Shown here: piece after piece, positions 42,564 through 43,739 of the stretch
Position numbering within the stretch: the first letter of the stretch is position 1
How the letters are laid out: the number at the start of each line of letters is the position of its first letter
Notes under the pieces: model-generated
Seen by the model: the letters and a program-made list of their open reading frames with translations, nothing else
Told to the model about the DNA's origin: nothing
Database searches by the model: none
Translations under genes and position numbers: made by a program
Source of the DNA: Flavobacteriaceae bacterium
GTDB taxonomy: Bacteria > Bacteroidota > Bacteroidia > Flavobacteriales > Flavobacteriaceae
Length of the DNA stretch: 43,739 nucleotides
Reading direction: 5' to 3'
NCBI GenBank assembly: GCA_018699935.1
Contig: JABISF010000011.1
Span: forward strand, 1 to 43,739

Positions 42564-42583
42564 GTTCGTTAACGTTAACGAAC
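42564..42583. promoter_or_regulatory. LacI-type operator O2 upstream of susC
   Basis: GTTCGTTAACGTTAACGAAC is a perfect 20-base palindrome centred on CG. It includes the full 12-base O1 core and lies 30 bases before the susC ATG. A perfect palindrome of this length is very unlikely by chance. Confidence 0.75.
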
Positions 42584-42612
42584 ATTATACTAATTACTAA
42601 TAAACAAAACAA

Positions 42613-43739
42613 ATGAGAAAATTACTTTCGAATGGTATTAAGATGTTCTTTTTCTTGAATATTGTTTTCATTTATGCCCAAACATCAGTGCGTGGGGTAG
42701 TGACGGATGCCGAGACAGGCACGCCACTTCCGGGGGTGAATGTCATTATTCAAGGAACAAGCACCGGAGTTTCCACAGATTTTGATGGGAACTATCAAAT
42801 TAACGCTGAATCTGGGCAAACCTTAGAGTTTTCCTTTTTAGGATTCGAAACGCAAGCAATTGCGGTAAGCAGTGATCAACTGAATGTGTCCTTGGCACCT
42901 TCTACCAATTTCCTAGATGAAATTGTAGTAACAGGATACGGTACTCAATCCCGTAGAGAGGTTACAGGATCCATTGTAAGTATTGGAAGTGCGAGTATAG
43001 AGAAAATTGCTACAGGTAGTGGTGTAGATGCCATTAAAGGACAGGTAGCAGGGGTCGATATAACTTCTGGAGGCGGACGACCAGGTCAAAACCCTGTAGT
43101 TCGGGTTCGAGGACGTCGCTCAATTTCTGCATCCAACGATCCGCTGTATGTTATTGATGGAATTCCACAAACAAGTAGTACAGGAGATGGAGCTATCTTT
43201 GATATCAATCCACAAGACATTGAGTCTATGGAAATCCTTAAGGATGCAGCTGCCACCGCTATTTACGGTTCTAGAGGAGCCAACGGGGTTATCTTGATTT
43301 CTACCAAACGCGGTAGAACAGGTGCTACAAAAATTAATTATTCAGGGTATTACGGAATCACTTCTGTTACTAATATTCCTGATATGATGAATGGCGAAGA
43401 GTATGCGGCAGGAAGACGTGAAGCATTCCGTCAAGACGAAAACAGTCGATATTCTTATGCAGGTACCATTCCTAACGACGAAGCTGTTTTCTTAGGTGAT
43501 GCTGCTCAATTGGAATCTATTAGAACTGGAAGATCATTCGACTATTTAGATGCCGTTTTAAATCAGGGATTTCAAAATAGTCATCAACTTTCAGCCAATG
43601 GTGGTTCTGAAGACACTCAATATAATGTTTCCTTAGGTTATTTTAAAGAAGATGGTATTATCGACCAAATGGACTTTGAACGTGTTACAGGTCGACTTAA
43701 TTTAGACCACAGAATTAACGATACGTTCAAGTTTGGAAT
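42613..43739 (+). CDS. SusC-type TonB-dependent outer-membrane receptor (5' part)
   Basis: The frame is open from the ATG at 42613 to the window edge, giving 375 residues of a protein that should be about 1000. A signal peptide (MFFFLNIVFIYAQ) is followed by a CarboxypepD_reg-like domain (about 26-113: VRGVVTDAETGTPLPGVNVIIQ), the TonB box-like DEIVVTGYGTQ near 114-124, and the plug domain (RVRGRRSIS, PLYVIDGIPQ, MEILKDAAATAIYGSRGANG). SusC proteins import oligosaccharides through the outer membrane with TonB. Divergence from a uronate operon suggests a uronate-containing glycan such as pectin. A susD gene is expected next but lies outside. Confidence 0.93.
   Translation, partial: MRKLLSNGIKMFFFLNIVFIYAQTSVRGVVTDAETGTPLPGVNVIIQGTSTGVSTDFDGNYQINAESGQTLEFSFLGFETQAIAVSSDQLNVSLAPSTNFLDEIVVTGYGTQSRREVTGSIVSIGSASIEKIATGSGVDAIKGQVAGVDITSGGGRPGQNPVVRVRGRRSISASNDPLYVIDGIPQTSSTGDGAIFDINPQDIESMEILKDAAATAIYGSRGANGVILISTKRGRTGATKINYSGYYGITSVTNIPDMMNGEEYAAGRREAFRQDENSRYSYAGTIPNDEAVFLGDAAQLESIRTGRSFDYLDAVLNQGFQNSHQLSANGGSEDTQYNVSLGYFKEDGIIDQMDFERVTGRLNLDHRINDTFKFG

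Overview
The window looks like a chromosomal segment of a member of the Bacteroidota, most likely a Flavobacteriaceae species. The evidence is a SusC-type TonB receptor, a fused CcsBA cytochrome c assembly protein, DUF2807 and DUF983 proteins, many short-signal lipoproteins, and -7 promoter elements of the form TAnnTTTG where Shine-Dalgarno sequences are mostly lacking. No rRNA, intact tRNA, insertion sequence, phage gene or CRISPR array is visible.

Layout. Bases 1-293 hold three tandem copies of a 97-98 bp unit, each ending in an intrinsic terminator. Bases 328-2825 (minus) are a small operon of a BaiN-like flavoprotein, two DinB-like proteins and a DUF1059 protein. Bases 3008-9968 (minus) are a tightly packed housekeeping/envelope operon: DUF2520 dehydrogenase-like protein, KdsC-like phosphatase, Maf nucleotide pyrophosphatase, a lipoprotein, a secreted PIG-L deacetylase, a 28-residue membrane microprotein, and a sodium:solute symporter. 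Bases 10126-14540 (plus) carry a group III truncated haemoglobin, a small membrane protein, CcsBA and a DUF6174 lipoprotein. Bases 14544-24910 hold a TerB-like protein, an arginase, a sigma/anti-sigma/DUF2807/outer-membrane operon, and a divergent pair of a DUF5117 metalloprotease and a large secreted beta-propeller protein. Bases 24962-28198 (minus) hold an MscS channel, a PLP decarboxylase and a DUF983 protein.

The most notable part is the 14-kb minus-strand hexuronate operon (42217 down to 28248). It encodes UxaC, KdgK, KDPG aldolase, a three-part TRAP transporter, UxaB and UxaA, which together give uptake and full conversion of D-galacturonate to pyruvate and glyceraldehyde-3-phosphate. 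Four further genes follow: a cytoplasmic Gfo/Idh/MocA oxidoreductase, a DUF6807 lipoprotein, a Tat-exported Gfo/Idh/MocA oxidoreductase and a lipoprotein Gfo/Idh/MocA-like protein. This block has no textbook place in the uronate pathway and is the best candidate here for an undescribed activity. Divergently, at 42613, a SusC-type receptor begins and runs off the window, so a polysaccharide utilisation locus probably continues. The 395 bp between uxaC and susC carry two near-identical LacI-type operators (one a perfect 20-bp palindrome) that probably co-regulate both directions. The regulator is not in the window.
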